Positions 30,435 to 40,459 of a stretch of DNA of 64,000 bases are shown in pieces. Each line of letters begins with the position of its first letter. Position 1 is the first letter of the stretch. The stretch is from contig JAKFGP010000059.1 of assembly GCA_021502835.1 (NCBI GenBank), positions 1 to 64,000 of the forward strand. The letters are read 5' to 3'. A model generated the notes under the pieces. It ran no database searches, was not told where the DNA came from, and worked only from the letters and a program-made list of their open reading frames with translations. The position numbers and the translations under genes are program-made. This DNA is from Streptomyces thinghirensis (GTDB taxonomy: Bacteria; Actinomycetota; Actinomycetia; Streptomycetales; Streptomycetaceae).

Positions 30435-30629
30435 GGATGTTCCTTCGGGTCGACTTCCATCGGACGGTCTGAAGTCAACCGGCTGTCGCCCTGATCGCCC
30501 AGTGGCACTAATGACAGGTTTCAACGGAATAATGCCAAGGGCTCCTGGAGGGCTGAGAGCAGCGATGCTATGGAGCCACCCAGGTTTCGGCCCGGATCCG
30601 TCCATCTGATGGCGAGGTAGGTTCTGGCC
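30435..30629. promoter_or_regulatory. Divergent promoter region between DJ-1 operon and GlxA regulator
   Basis: 195 bp without a coding frame, with lower GC around 30505-30535. It must hold both promoters. No clear palindrome was found. Confidence 0.45.
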
Positions 30630-31567
30630 ATGCACACCGTTGCCGTTCTCGCGCTGGATCAGGTGATCCCGTTCGACCTGTCCACCCCGATCGAGGTCTT
30701 CTCCCGGACCCGCCTGCCCGACGGGCGGCCCGGCTACCAGGTCCGGGTGTGCGCCGAGCACGACGAGATCGACGCCGGAGCCTTCACCCTGCGCCCCCCT
30801 TGGAGTCTGGAGGGGCTGCAGGACGCGGACGATCATCGTGCCGGGCATCACCGATCCCACTGCCTCGCTGCCTCCCGCCGTACGCGACGCGCTACGGTCG
30901 GCCGCTGCCGACGGCACGCGGATCGCCTCCATCTGCGTAGGCACCCTTCCCCCTGGCTGCCACCGGGCTCCTCGACGGGCTGCGCGTCACGACCCACTGG
31001 CGTGCGGCCGGGTTTCTGGCCGCCACCCACCCGGACATCGACGTCGACCCGGACGTCCTCTACGTCGACAACGGCCAGTTCCTCACCTCCGCCGGCGCTG
31101 CGCGGGCAGGACCTGTGCCTGCACATGATCCGCCGTGACTACGGCTCGGCCGTCGCCGCCGACGTGGCCCGCCTGTCGGTGATGCCTCTCGAACGGGAGG
31201 GCGGACAGGCACAGTTCATCGTCCACGACCACGTCCCAACACCGCAGGGCTCTGAGCTGGAGGCGCTGCTCGCCTGGCTACGGGAAAACCCTGGCCCGCG
31301 ACCTCGCCCTCGTCGACATCGCCGAGCGGGCCGGTACCAGCACCCGAACCCTGATCCGGCGCTTCCACGACCAGACCGGCACCACCCCGCTCCAGTGGCT
31401 GCACCGAGCCCGCATCCGCCAGGCGCAGCACCTCCTCGAAACCACGGAGCACTCCGTCGAACCACATCGGCAGCCAGGTCGGCTTCGGCTCACCCACCAC
31501 CTTCCGTGACCGCTTCAAACGCACCACCGGCGTCACCCCGCAGACCTACAGACGCACGTTCAGCTGA
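30630..31567 (+). CDS. GlxA-family transcriptional regulator (DJ-1/PfpI + AraC HTH)
   Basis: ATG at 30630. MHTVAVLALDQVIPFDLSTP and IEVFSRTRLPDGRPGYQVRV form the DJ-1 start. Then, over several frames, IASICVGT (Cys at the nucleophile elbow), LLDGLRVTTHWRAAGFLAAT, DVDPDVLYVDNGQFLTSAGA, LCLHMIRRDYGSAVAADVAR and LSVMPLEREGGQAQFIVHD. The AraC domain shows LVDIAERAGTSTRTLIRRFH, DQTGTTPLQWLHRARIRQAQ and HLLETTEHSVE, ending near FRDRFKRTTGVTPQTYR with a TGA at 31565-31567. It probably controls the divergent DJ-1/membrane-protein operon. Confidence 0.78.
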
Positions 31568-31571
31568 ACTG

Positions 31572-32280
31572 GGGTCCGTGTTCAAAAGATCATCCGGGTG
31601 GTAGATCATGGTGTCGTGGTACGTCGTCATGAACCCACTGACCAGGAGTGGGAGTTACTCGATCCGCTGATACCGGGCCGCGACGGGGCGGCCCGCGTGG
31701 AGGACCGGCGGGTCATCAACGGGATGGTCTACAAGATCCGCACCGGGTTCTCCTGGCGTGACCTGCCGGAAGGCTACGGCCCACGGAAGACCGTGTACAC
31801 CCGCTTCCGTCATTACACCCTCGAGGAGGTGTTCACCGAAACCCTGCAGCACATCCAGGCCCGTGCCGACCGCGGCCGGCGACATCGACTGGCTGGCCCA
31901 GATCGACTCCACCATCCTCCGCGCCCACCAGCACGCCACCGCCACCGGCCGGAGAGGGGCGGCATCAGCGGGACGAACCGGACGAGCACGCCCTCGGCCG
32001 ATCCCGAGGCCGACTGACCACCAAAATCCACCTCGCCTGTGACGGCAAGGGCCGACCGCTCGCGATCCTGGTGACGCCCGGCCAACGCCACGACAGTGTC
32101 TACGCACGGTTCGACCGGAAACCTACCGGCGACGCAACATGATCGAGCGCTGCTTCGACCGACTCAAGGGCGCTTCCGCGGCATCGCCACCAGATACGAA
32201 AGGACCACCACCTCCTACAAAGCGGCGGTCACCCTCGCGTCATTCCTGCTCTGGGCAAGATCCGTTTTGAAGACGGACCC
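31572..32280 (+). mobile_element. Internally deleted IS5-family element
   Basis: Left end GGGTCCGTGTTCAAAA (31572) and right end, inverted, GGGTCCGTCTTCAAAA (ending 32280) are terminal repeats with one mismatch. The 709-bp length is about 150 bp short of a full element. The missing part is the transposase segment around the second catalytic Asp. Confidence 0.75.
31598..32280 (+). pseudogene. IS5-family transposase with internal deletion
   Basis: RRHEPTDQEWELLDPLIPGR, VINGMVYKIRTGFSWRDLPE and GYGPRKTVYTRFRHYTLEEV form the N-terminus, and QIDSTILRAHQHA (next frame) holds the first Asp. The sequence then jumps at about 32100-32115 from VTPGQRHDSV-like text straight to TYRRRNMIERCFDRLK (Glu helix), GIATRYERTTTSYKAAVTLA and SFLLWARSVLKTDP. 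The block with the second Asp (ADKAY...) is gone, so the element cannot transpose on its own. Confidence 0.75.
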
Positions 32281-32662
32281 TAACAGGCAGCGGCCTCGTC
32301 CACCGTCTCCCTTATCTTCAGGACGGTGTCGACGCGGTGAGCTGCAGCAGCCGCTTCAGTTGCTGCGCGGGGGCGGCCCAAGGCGAAGTCGGCTGCCTGG
32401 TGGGTGAGGATCAGCAGGTTCAGCAGCGCGGAGTCCGCGAAGGTGATGCCGGAGGCGTCCAGGACCACCTTCGGATGCTCCTTGGCGCGGTGTCCAGCGC
32501 GTCCGCCAGCGGCGTGACCGTAGACATGTCGAAAGGGCCTCGCGCGCTGACCACCCAGGCGCCGCACCGTTCGTACTGCACCACCGTGGTCTCGTCCAGC
32601 ACCTGCGGCCGACTGTCACCGACGCTTCTCGGGCGCCTTGTTACCGCTTCGTCGCCAGACAC
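32280..32662 (-). CDS. STAS-domain anti-sigma-factor antagonist
   Basis: MSGDEAVTRRPRSVGDSRPQ, VLDETTVVQYERCGAWVVSA, RGPFDMSTVTPLADALDTA, then after a one-base shift EHPKVVLDASGITFADSALL and NLLILTHQAADFALGRPRAA. DSALLNLL contains the Ser phosphorylated in SpoIIAA/RsbV-type antagonists. Such proteins release a sigma factor by binding its anti-sigma kinase and are reset by PP2C phosphatases like those at 51849-56565 and 62725-64000. The final codon TAG shares its last base with the IS5 right end, so the C-terminus may have been shortened by that insertion. Confidence 0.75.
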
Positions 32663-32769
32663 CTAGGGCCCCTCCTCCGGCTACCCCGAATGGGATCACG
32701 TCACCCGTTACGCGAAAAGTATGTCATGTATTGAGTGTCGCGCAAAGACCGGTCCCTAGAATGCTGTGC

Positions 32770-33169
32770 ATGGTTGAAGCACCTGGCTCTCCACAGCGGA
32801 TGGACGTTCGTCACCAACCACGCGCGCGTGCTGGCGGCCATCGCCGACAACCCGAACATCCGGATCCGCGACATCGCCGCCCACTGCAGACTCACCGAGC
32901 GCGCGGTCCAACGGATCATCTCCGACCTCGAGCAGGACGGTTACCTCTCCCACACCCGCGACGGCCGCACCAACACCTACCGCATCCAGCCCGACAAGGT
33001 CCTGCGCCACCCGGCGGAAGCGGGCCTGTCCGTGGCCTCGCTGCTCTCCCTGCTCGTACGGGACGAAACCGACCGCGCACGCGAGCCGACAGCCACGCAT
33101 CCCACCTGGCCAGTACCGGCGGCACGCGAGAATGAAGAGCCCCGGGCGCCGGCCGCGCTATCCGCCTGA
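32770..33169 (+). CDS. Winged helix-turn-helix (MarR/ArsR-like) regulator
   Basis: SGWTFVTNHARVLAAIADNP, NIRIRDIAAHCRLTERAVQR, IISDLEQDGYLSHTRDGRTN and TYRIQPDKVLRHPAEAGLSV are a typical wHTH of about 70 residues followed by a short tail, stop near 33169. Close relatives in Streptomyces start with a short acidic leader just before GWTF. MVEAPGSPQR (ATG at 32770) fits if one base is missing before GWTF; the open frame also allows ATG at 32735. A TAGAAT box lies at 32755-32760, just upstream of the ATG, and might be a -10 element. Confidence 0.7.
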
Positions 33170-33639
33170 CGGCGCCAAAAGGGCTGCGGCAGGGCGTTCC
33201 TCGCGGGTCAAAGCCGAGGCAGCGGCGTATCCCACGAAGCCCGCAACCCCGACCCTGGCTTCCGTCGCCCGACCATGGACCCGACCACCGCAGGTCACAG
33301 CATCGCGCAGCCTCAGCAGCCGGAATCTCGCAGGCTGCCGACGCCGTGCGCGGGTCGCATCCCGCGCCAGCGCAGTCGGTTGTGCGGGCAAGACGGGAAG
33401 AGCCGGGCGGCACCTGCGCAAGGGGCAGGTGCCGAACAGCGGCACAGCGCGCGGGGACGGTCGAGGCGGGGACGGTGAGGGCGTAGCGGCGACGCCACCG
33501 ACCGCTTCGTCTCGAGTGAGGTCCCGGGCGAGCTGGGCACGGCCAGCCGTCCCACCTCGACTCCGTGGCGGCGCCAGGCGGCAGGCCGGGGGCTGGCCAA
33601 AGGCGTGGTGAGCATCGGATCCGGCGGGGCCCACGTCGC

Positions 33640-33890
33640 GGCTGACGCCGACCACACCCTGGGCGTCGGGTGGCGCCGAAGTCGTGGGCCGGGCGGTCGC
33701 GCCATTCCACCCACTGCGGCTGATCGAGGACGGCCTCCGGGTCCGTGATGCCTGCGCCATCGAGGAACACCACCAGGTCGTGGTCGCTGTAGGCGGTACC
33801 GAGGACCTCGTCCCGTCCATGGCGGTGCACGGAGACTCTCCGGCCGCCCGACGGGGAGGGCCGGTGTACGACGATGGGCGCGCTGGTCAC
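33640..33890 (-). CDS. Small conserved hypothetical protein
   Basis: GTG at 33890 with AGGAG ten bases upstream. VTSAPIVVHRPSPSGGRRVS, VHRHGRDEVLGTAYSDHDLV, VFLDGAGITDPEAVLDQPQW and VEWRDRPAHDFGA match a short Streptomyces protein family I know only as hypothetical. The open frame continues far beyond the expected end, probably because an indel removed the stop. The stretch 33170-33640 shows no other gene. Confidence 0.55.
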
Positions 33891-34106
33891 CTCTCCAGCG
33901 TGCTCCTGCGGGCGCCGTAAGGCGAGCGGGGCCGAATCAGAGCCGTGCGGGGAGGCGTAGGAGCCGTGGGCACGGCCGCTCGATGCGTTCCGCTGTGAAG
34001 CCACGCAACCATCGCTGCCCCGGCATGACGACTGCCGCCCAGGCGCGCGTTTCACGGGTGGGTCACAGGGCCATCTCACCGAAATATCAGGGTTCCCGGG
34101 GAGTGT

Positions 34107-35469
34107 GTGGGCATGCATGCACACAGACCACGCACCCCTGAGACCGAGCGCACTCGCCGCTGGTTCATGAACCGGGTCGCTGCTGCTCGGCGGTGCCGCC
34201 GCCGTGGCGACCATGACGGGCTGTTCCACCGGTTCCTCGGAGACGACGGGTACCGCGTCCAGCGGAGCGCCCAGCGGGATGCCCTCCGGCGGCCCGGGAG
34301 GCATGGGTCCGGGCGCCACCGAGGGTGGAAGTATGCCGACTTCGTCGGAGTCACGACGGACGGCAAGGTCGTCGACGACCTGTTCTCCATCCACTCCACG
34401 GACGTTTCCACCGACAAGGTGGTCCAGGCCGCGCAGGCGTTTCTGGACGGGCTGACGGCCAAGGAGCGCAAGGCGTCCGTTTTCGAGGTGGACGACGACG
34501 AGTAGGCTTGCCTGGAGCAACGTCGACGGCTACGAGCGCGAGGGCGCCCGCATGGGCGACCTGACCGAGAAGCAGCGGAACCTCGGCTACGCCCTGCTCG
34601 GCACCGCGCTGTCCGTCGACGGACTCGCCCAGACCCGCAACATCATGAAGCTCAACGCCTTCCTGGGCGACTACAACGGCGGCGGCAAGGAGACGCTGAC
34701 CGAGGGGCACTACTACTTCACCTTCATGGGAGCCCCGTCCACGACCAAGCCCTGGGGATTCAGTACGAGGGCCACCACGTGGCCATCAACTACTTCGTCC
34801 TCGGCGACCAGGTCGTCATGACGCCGACCTTCATGGGCTCGAGGCCGACCTCGGCCACCTACAACGGCGAGAAGATCACCCTCTTCAAGCCGGAGACCAA
34901 GGCCGGACTGGCGATGCTGCGGTCCTGACCTCGGCGCAGCAGAAGGAGGTGATCTCCGCAGACGAGAAGGGCGGCACCGACATGGTGGCCGGGGCCGGCC
35001 AGGACAACCTGAAACTGGCCTACCAGGGCCTCGCCGCCAAGGAGTTCACCTCCGCCCAGCGACGAAGCTGCTCGACCTGGTCGGCGTCTACGTCGGCTAC
35101 ATGGACGACGGGCACGCCGCCGGTGAAGATGAAGGAGGTGGAGGAGCACCTCGACGACACGTACTTCTACTGGATCGGCGAGACCAAGGACTCATCCGCG
35201 TTCTACTACCGCGTGCACAGCCCGGTCGTGCTCATCGAGTACGACGCCCAGTCCCCGCTGGCCTACGGCGAGAACGCCCAGATGGGCGGCGGCGGTGGCA
35301 TTCCCCAGCGGCCAGCCGTCCGGCATGCCGAGCGGAATGCCCAGCGGCGGCCCCGGCGGTGGCATGGGTGGCACCCCCACCGCAGCACATCCACACAATC
35401 ATCCGCACGCCCAACGGCAACGACTACGGCGTGGATCTCCTTAAGCTCCACCTGGAGACCGACCACTGA
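34107..35469 (+). CDS. DUF3500 lipoprotein
   Basis: The N-terminus has RRWFMNRVAA then LLGGAAAVATMTGCSTGSSE, a lipoprotein signal with lipobox TMTGC. A low-complexity linker APSGMPSGGPGGMG follows. The DUF3500 domain reads ADFVGVTTDGKVVDDLFSIH, VVQAAQAFLDGLTAKERKAS, WSNVDGYEREGARMGDLTEK, QRNLGYALLGTALSVDGLAQ, EGHYYFTFMGAPSTTKPWGF, QYEGHHVAINYFVLGDQVVM, KEVEEHLDDTYFYWIGETKD, SSAFYYRVHSPVVLIEYDAQ, a second Gly/Pro/Ser/Met repeat, and IIRTPNGNDYGVDLLKLHLE ending at TGA 35469. About 440 residues with seven or more breaks. Surface-anchored; biochemical function unknown. Confidence 0.8.
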
Positions 35470-35649
35470 CGTTCGCCAAGCACCACATCTCACTCCTGCC
35501 CCGGGTCGCCTCCCCGGCGCCGGGCCAGCAGTGTCGTGCCGCCGACCATGCACCCGACGGCGACGACCTTGCCGGTCCCGTAGTACCGGCCCAGCCGTCG
35601 TTCACACGGCAGGAAAGGACCGCTACGCCGGGCCCATGACGGGAGGCTC

Positions 35650-35860
35650 GGCACCGCGGTGCTCGGGTGGCCGTGACCGGCCGCGGGTAAGGGGCTGGTA
35701 CTCCAGTGCGGTTCGTGAGCTATCCAGCGGTTCGTCGTCGGCAGTGGCTGCATCGGGCCGTACCCGATGGCGTCTGCGCCAGTTGGACCAGTGCAGCAGC
35801 CTGGCCGCTGTCACGGCCGGTTGGTCGAGGACGGCGGTGAGCAGGTGGCGGACGCCCCGG
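35650..35860 (-). pseudogene. Possible transposase C-terminal fragment
   Basis: VRHLLTAVLDQPAV and ARLLHWSNWRRRHRVRPDAA resemble the R-L-L...LHWS-W-RRRHQ-A-R-A tail of IS701/IS4-type transposases, without any catalytic part. The match is short. Confidence 0.3.
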
Positions 35861-35879
35861 GACGATCAGCGCGATCAGA

Positions 35880-36255
35880 TCGTGGCTGCTGGCAGGGCGG
35901 TGTGCCCGGCGGGCCGTTCAGGAGCCGCGTTGTGGCGAGGCGGCATGAGGTTCAACTCCACCTCGGCCGCGACGCTGAACGGATCGGTGCGGGCCGGTTT
36001 CGCCAGCGTATCGCCGGGGGTCCGCTTGCTGACGATGATCGGGGCAAGGAAGGCTGCCAGCCGTTCCAGGTCCTCCGCGTGCGCGCATCGTGATGTTCGG
36101 CGGTCACGTACAGCAGCCCGAGTCGCTCGGTACCGTCCAGAAGGGGGACCCTCCACGCCGATCCTGTGCCTTCGGCGGGTCCGGCGCAGTGCGTTCCTCC
36201 TCGGGCTGACTCGCAGCCCGAAACAGACCGGCTGACCAAGGTGACCCCTACTTTC
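35880..36255 (-). pseudogene. GAF/SpoIIE-phosphatase fragment
   Basis: AWRVPLLDGTERLGLLYVTA, EDLERLAAFLAPIIVSKRTP, GDTLAKPARTDPFSVAAEVE and LNLMPP match the end of the GAF domain and the start of the PP2C SpoIIE domain of Streptomyces phosphatases (GxLxVT...D.LA.L.RT.PMSVAAE.QW.LLPP). The catalytic PP2C core is absent, replaced by the fragment at 35650-35860. Confidence 0.55.
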
Positions 36256-36260
36256 TATGC

Positions 36261-37020
36261 ATGGACGATGTGACGGATATCGGTGCGCTCGTTCGTGAGG
36301 TGCGCCAGGAACTGGCGGATGAGCTGCGCCTGCGGCTGCGTGAGGCTCTTGCCGGCCAGCCGCGTGAATGGCTCGTGAATCAACTGCTGGACCTTGCTCT
36401 GGCACCCGGCTTGCCTGCCCAGCGCAGAAGTGACCCCAGCGTGGCGCCGACGGAGGAACCGCATGAGGAGCGACAGCGGCGGGCGGAGCGCGTACGCAAC
36501 CTGTCCCTCGACTCGGAGCGGCTGCGCCGGTTCGTCGACGACTACCGGATGCTCGACCGTGACACCCTGATCGGACGCGGCCTGCTGATCGATCCGCCGG
36601 TGAAAGGAAGCTGCCCGCTCGGCCCCGAGCACCGCTCCCCGAGGGCGAACAGCTGCTCACGGAGGCGAAGGACCTTCTCCACGCGCTGCTGTTCGGTGAC
36701 GAGGAGGCGGTGTGCGCCTGGAACGGGTGGAGCGAGAACTGCTGACTTTGACCCTGCCGCGGCACAAGGCACACGCCATCGCCTTCGTGCTTCGCGCCGC
36801 CACCGAGATCGGCGCCGCCGGCACATGGCGCGACCCCGGGGGCGCGGCGAACGACGAGCGGGCCCCGAATACGATCCTGCAGGTCGAGTACGGCGAGGTC
36901 GCCGAGGAACTGGTCGGCAACGGCATCACCGCCTGCCTGCGACTGATCAACAATCTCGAAGTCAACGAAGTCGTGCTCTACGCCCGCATGGAGAACGTGG
37001 AGGAGAGCACCCTCATCTGA
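36261..37020 (+). CDS. Conserved hypothetical protein
   Basis: ATG at 36261. MDDVTDIGALVREVRQELAD, ELRLRLREALAGQPREWLVN and QLLDLALAP form a helical N-terminus. ERVRNLSLDSERLRRFVDDY follows, and after a frame break LLTEAKDLLHALLFGDEEAV, ERVERELLTLTLPRHKAHAI, AFVLRAATEIGAAGTWRDPG, NTILQVEYGEVAEELVGNGI and ACLRLINNLEVNEVVLYARM, ending ESTLI with TGA 37018-37020. About 250 residues, soluble. No family is recognised. A strong terminator follows. Confidence 0.6.
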
Positions 37021-37045
37021 CCGGTCACCTCGGCGAACCGTACTG

Positions 37046-37076
37046 CCCGCCTGATGTGAGAGTCACGTCAGGCGGG
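37046..37076 (+). terminator. Hairpin terminator
   Basis: CCCGCCTGA (37046-37054) and TCAGGCGGG (37068-37076) pair perfectly, with TGA/TCA inside extending the stem. It lies 26 bp after the stop at 37020 and is followed by TCTTCC. Confidence 0.7.
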
Positions 37077-37269
37077 TCTTCCCGGCGTCCTTCCCGCTGC
37101 CTGCCAGGTGAGGCACTGGCCCGCTCGGCCCGTCCGCAACGGGGATGACCAATGGTTGCTGAGGCCGGACGACGCTCTGTCCTGCTGATCAGCAGGACAC
37201 AGACCCGGCTGCCATTGCGGGCAGGTGTCGGTGACGCCTTTCGGTACAGGGGCAGAGCGCGGTGTCCGG

Positions 37270-38466
37270 TCAGGCGGGCTGGAGTTCACCGGTGACGGGA
37301 ACGTCGGGAGCATCGTGGTTCGTGACGATGGCGAGGCTCGGGCCCTTCGGGCCCGGGGTGCCACTGGCCGCCGGCCAGGCGCAGGAGCGCGATGTTGGGG
37401 GTGGGGCCCCGTTTCCAGTCGAGAGCACCCGCGATGGTGGACAGGGTGGTGCCGGCGAGGGTGTGGGCGATGGCGGCGTGGTCGGTGGGGTCGTCGGCCG
37501 TACTGAGCGCGTGGTGGGCGGTTTCCACGAGGGCGTGGGCCAGTCCGAGGGGCTGCAGCCAGGATTCGCCGGTGTCGCGTTGGTAGGCGTGGGCGAGTTC
37601 GGCGCAGGTGGTGCCGTCGAGGCTGGAACGGTAGGGGTGGTTAGGGCTCCAGTAGACAAGCGTGGCGACGCGGGCATCGGCGAGTTCGGCGTGGATGCCA
37701 GGGGCGGTGGTGGTGTGGGCGTGGGGGTAGGTCAGCCACCTCGAGCACGTGATCAGCCTGGGCCGTAGCCCGGCCTGGCGGGCTTGGTGGTGAAAGGGCC
37801 AGGTCGGCGGCGGTGGCAGCACTAGTGACGATATCGACGCCATGTTCCCGCATCCGGCCGACCTGTGTCTGGAAGTCGGTGGCGGGTTCACGGTAAGCGC
37901 CGAGATCGGCCAGGGTGTGTCCGCGCGCGGATGTCACCGGCATGAAGCCGTACTCGTGGTGGCGGAGCAGGGTGCCTTGGAAGTCGTCGTTCCACAGGCA
38001 GCCGACGGTGTGAGGGCCGTCGACCTGCTCCACATCCGGGCAAAGACGGTGGCGATGTCGTCCAGGCCCCACGCGAAGTGGTAGGTCCACCGCAAGGCGT
38101 GCCCCGGGGCAGCGCCACGGGCGTGGACATAGACCTGCCACGGGAAGGTGGTCGACAGGCAGGGAACGCGCGGTGCCTCGCAGGCGTCCGCGACAGCCGG
38201 CAGTACCTGCGTGCCGGCCATGGTCAACACGATGCGGGCCTGGTCGGTGGTGACCAGGTCGTGGACGGCCTGCCGGGCGCGGCGCGGGTCGGAGCGGCTG
38301 TCGCGTACGGCGACCGTCACGTCGTAACGGCGGTTGCCGTTCCGGACGTGGGTCAGCTGCGATGCCAACGCCTTCAGGACGTACGTCAGCGGCTTGCCCA
38401 GCGCGCCAGACGCCCCGTCAAAGGCGCCACCACACCGATCGTCAACCGGGTCGAGGCTGTGTTCAC
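37270..38466 (-). CDS. ABC-type substrate-binding protein, branched-chain amino-acid receptor type (Peripla_BP_6)
   Basis: GTG at 38466 gives VNTASTRLTIGVVAPLTGRL and then LGKPLTYVLKALASQLTHVR, RYDVTVAVRDSRSDPRRARQ, AVHDLVTTDQARIVLTMAGT, QVLPAVADACEAPRVPCLST, TFPWQVYVHARGAAPGHALR, GPHTVGCLWNDDFQGTLLRH, GYREPATDF-type text, VGRMREHGVDIVTSAATAAD and GIHAELADARVATLVYWSPN, ending PVTGELQPA near 37270. LTIGVVAPLTG with (Q)SDPRRA is typical of Leu/Ile/Val-binding proteins. No export signal is present, as in sensor-type homologues. About 395 residues with four breaks. No permease genes lie beside it. Confidence 0.7.
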
Positions 38467-38539
38467 CTGTACTGCCTGCTTTCTCATCGCTCGCCGGAAG
38501 AGGGGCCGGTGCAGCGTGACGGTGGACGACGCCACGGTT

Positions 38540-38960
38540 CACCGGCCCCGCCGGTACTCCTGTGATCCGGTTCCTCGTCGGCGGCCGGAGCGGTCGACGT
38601 GACGCACGTGGTACGGCTCATCACCGAAACCGTCTCGTTGCCGCAGTTGTTGCTGTGGCCCGAGGCGTTGCGGGCGAACAGCAGGTTGGACAGCACCCCG
38701 CCGCTGGGGCCGGCCTGGTTCCTCCCCTCTACCCTTGCCTGCCGCGTCGGCCGGTCCACCAGCCCTAACGACGCTCCGGCCGAACGGCATGGCCCCCGGG
38801 GCGGTGAATCATCAACAAGGCAGTTGATCAGGACACCCGGAAGGAGCCCCACCCCCAGCTGGTTGACAACGGACCAGCAGAAGAGCGTCCAGGAGAGCGT
38901 CACATCCCACGTATGCGTGCCCCCCACAGTGCTCTGACCGCACCCGCTGGGGCCGACGCC
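38540..38960 (-). CDS. Hypothetical small protein, possibly secreted
   Basis: One frame reads TLFCWSVVNQLGVGLLPGVL, INCLVDDSPPRGPCRSAGAS, RNQAGPSGGVLSNLLFARNA and SGHSNNCGNETVSVMSRTTC. The paired cysteines and the Asn/Gly-rich LSNLLFARNASGHSNNCGNE hint at a small cell-surface protein, but no family match is certain and no clean signal peptide is visible. Confidence 0.25.
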
Positions 38961-39029
38961 CACTCAACACCGCAGCGTGGCCTCCGTGAACCACAGCCCT
39001 GGAGCACGGAACGGGCCGCTGAAGAGGAT

Positions 39030-39414
39030 GACGACTCGTGAAGTCGACGGCTCGGTCTCCCCGCGAAGACGATGAGCTGGTCGATGAGGCTTCGTCGCAG
39101 ATGGACGACGTCCGTGCCCAGCCAGGCGGGGCGCCTCCATCCGGTGTGGTGAAGACCCACTGGTACTAGGCCCACTCGTCCGGCATGTCCACCGCCGAGC
39201 AGCGCACCATCGTGCCGGTCCCCGCCGGGTGGCGCCGGATGTCCAGCACGAACCGTTCCACCGCCTCGATGCCCTCACTTCGGCCCAACGGGCCCCAGAA
39301 ATCCACGTCCGAGGTAAGGGCCTGGGAGAGCAGACCAGTCACGTAGCCGTCGTCCGAGGCATTGAACGCGGAGATGAACGTGTCGATCGCGGACTGCGCG
39401 GTCTCTTCATGCAT
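39030..39414 (-). CDS. SnoaL-like/NTF2-fold protein
   Basis: ATG at 39414. MHEETAQSAIDTFISAFNAS, DDGYVTGLLSQALTSDVDFW, GPLGRSEGIEAVERFVLDIR, RHPAGTGTMVRCSAVDMPDE, then an in-frame TAG at 39166-39168, followed by YQWVFTTPDGG and, after a shift, TDVVHLRRSLIDQLIVFAGE. It matches the nuclear-transport-factor-2-like fold used by SnoaL-type cyclases and ketosteroid isomerases. About 125 residues if the TAG is an error. It is one of the few loci here broken by a substitution-type stop. Confidence 0.6.
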
Positions 39415-39551
39415 ACACCAGTAATATCAGTCCGCTCGCGACTGGCTCGTCCTGCGAGCCGGACGGAGCCGACGTTGGCACCGGTATGGATCCGCACCTC
39501 GGACTGCCGCCTTCTCTGCACCAACTCGGAAGGCCGAGCGTCCGCGTGAGA

Positions 39552-40131
39552 TCAGGCCGAGGTGCGCAGCCCCGCCAGGAGCCGGTCGAGCGCCTGCTCC
39601 GCAGCCTGCGGGTCCCCGCCCCGGGCGATCCAGAGTGCGGCCTCGTTCATCGCCCCGGAGAGCAACCGGGCCAGAGGTCCCACGGGACGGTCAGCGATGA
39701 TCCCGGCTGCGGCGAGCGCCGTCGGGGCCTCCGCGAGGTGCCGGGCGGAGGACTCTTCGTCCATGGCCCGCCCACTCGTCCCAGCCCAGCACGGTCGGCG
39801 CGTCGACAAGCGGTACCTGTCGCACCGCCGGGTCCGCCCCCGGCCAGCAAGGACCGGCAGCCGGCCCGGAGCTGCTCCCACAGGTCCTCGTGTCCTCCGA
39901 CTGCGGTCGCGACCCGCTCACCCCTTCCTGCTGCACCTCGCGGACGACGGCCCGGAAGAGCCCGGCTTTGTTGTCGAAGTGGTGACAGGCGGCCCCCTTG
40001 GTGACCCCGGCGGCCTGCGCCACCTGTGCCAGCACCACATGGTGGTACCCGTCGTTGGCGAACCGCCGCCGCCCTTCGGCCAGCAGCGCGTGCCGCGTGG
40101 CCGCCCGCTGCTCCGCCCGGCTGACTGCCAT
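39552..40131 (-). CDS. TetR-family transcriptional regulator
   Basis: ATG at 40131. MAVSRAEQRAATRHALLAEG, RRRFANDGYHHVVLAQVAQA and AGVTKGAACHHFDNKAGLFR then AVVREVQ are the TetR HTH. The ligand domain reads SSARHLA, EAPTALAAAGIIADRPVGPL, ARLLSGAMNEAALWIARGGD and PQAAEQALDRLLAGLRTSA, ending 39552. About 192 residues with two breaks near 39760-39900. The closest neighbour is the SnoaL-like gene downstream. The target is unknown. Confidence 0.75.
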
Positions 40132-40209
40132 CGAGCGCACCACCCTTGCCTCGACTCCTCAACAGGCGGACATTCCTCCTGACGCTCATCAGCGAGGCGG
40201 GCAAGGCCT

Positions 40210-40410
40210 CAACCGGGACGGCCCAGCCCGTCCAGGTCCATCGAAGCGATCCGCTGGGACAAGGGCAAGCGAACCCGCGGGCTCAGACTCGACGAAGCCC
40301 GCCGCGATCAACATGAGCGTCAAGCCGTGCGACGTCTGCCGGCCAGACACGGCACGCGGCTTCCTGGACAGCTCGAGCGGGCGACCTGGGATGTCGTCCA
40401 CCTCGGCTGG
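40210..40410 (+). pseudogene. DUF6233-like C-terminal remnant
   Basis: RLDEAR then (next frame) INMSVKPCDVCRPDTARGF resembles the C-terminal A-R-x-L-x-x-G-x-x-A-C-D-x-C-R-P-D-T motif of DUF6233-type Streptomyces proteins. Short and broken. Confidence 0.3.
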
Positions 40411-40459
40411 GTACGACTGCTGACTCCAGGCACAGTCGGCGTCGAGGGACGATGCAGGC

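Noticed and set aside
32916..34520. 534-codon minus-strand open frame
   Set aside because: Composition is Arg/Pro/Gly-rich without domains. It overlaps the well supported wHTH and DUF3500 genes on the other strand; only a short internal part (33640-33890) is a known family.
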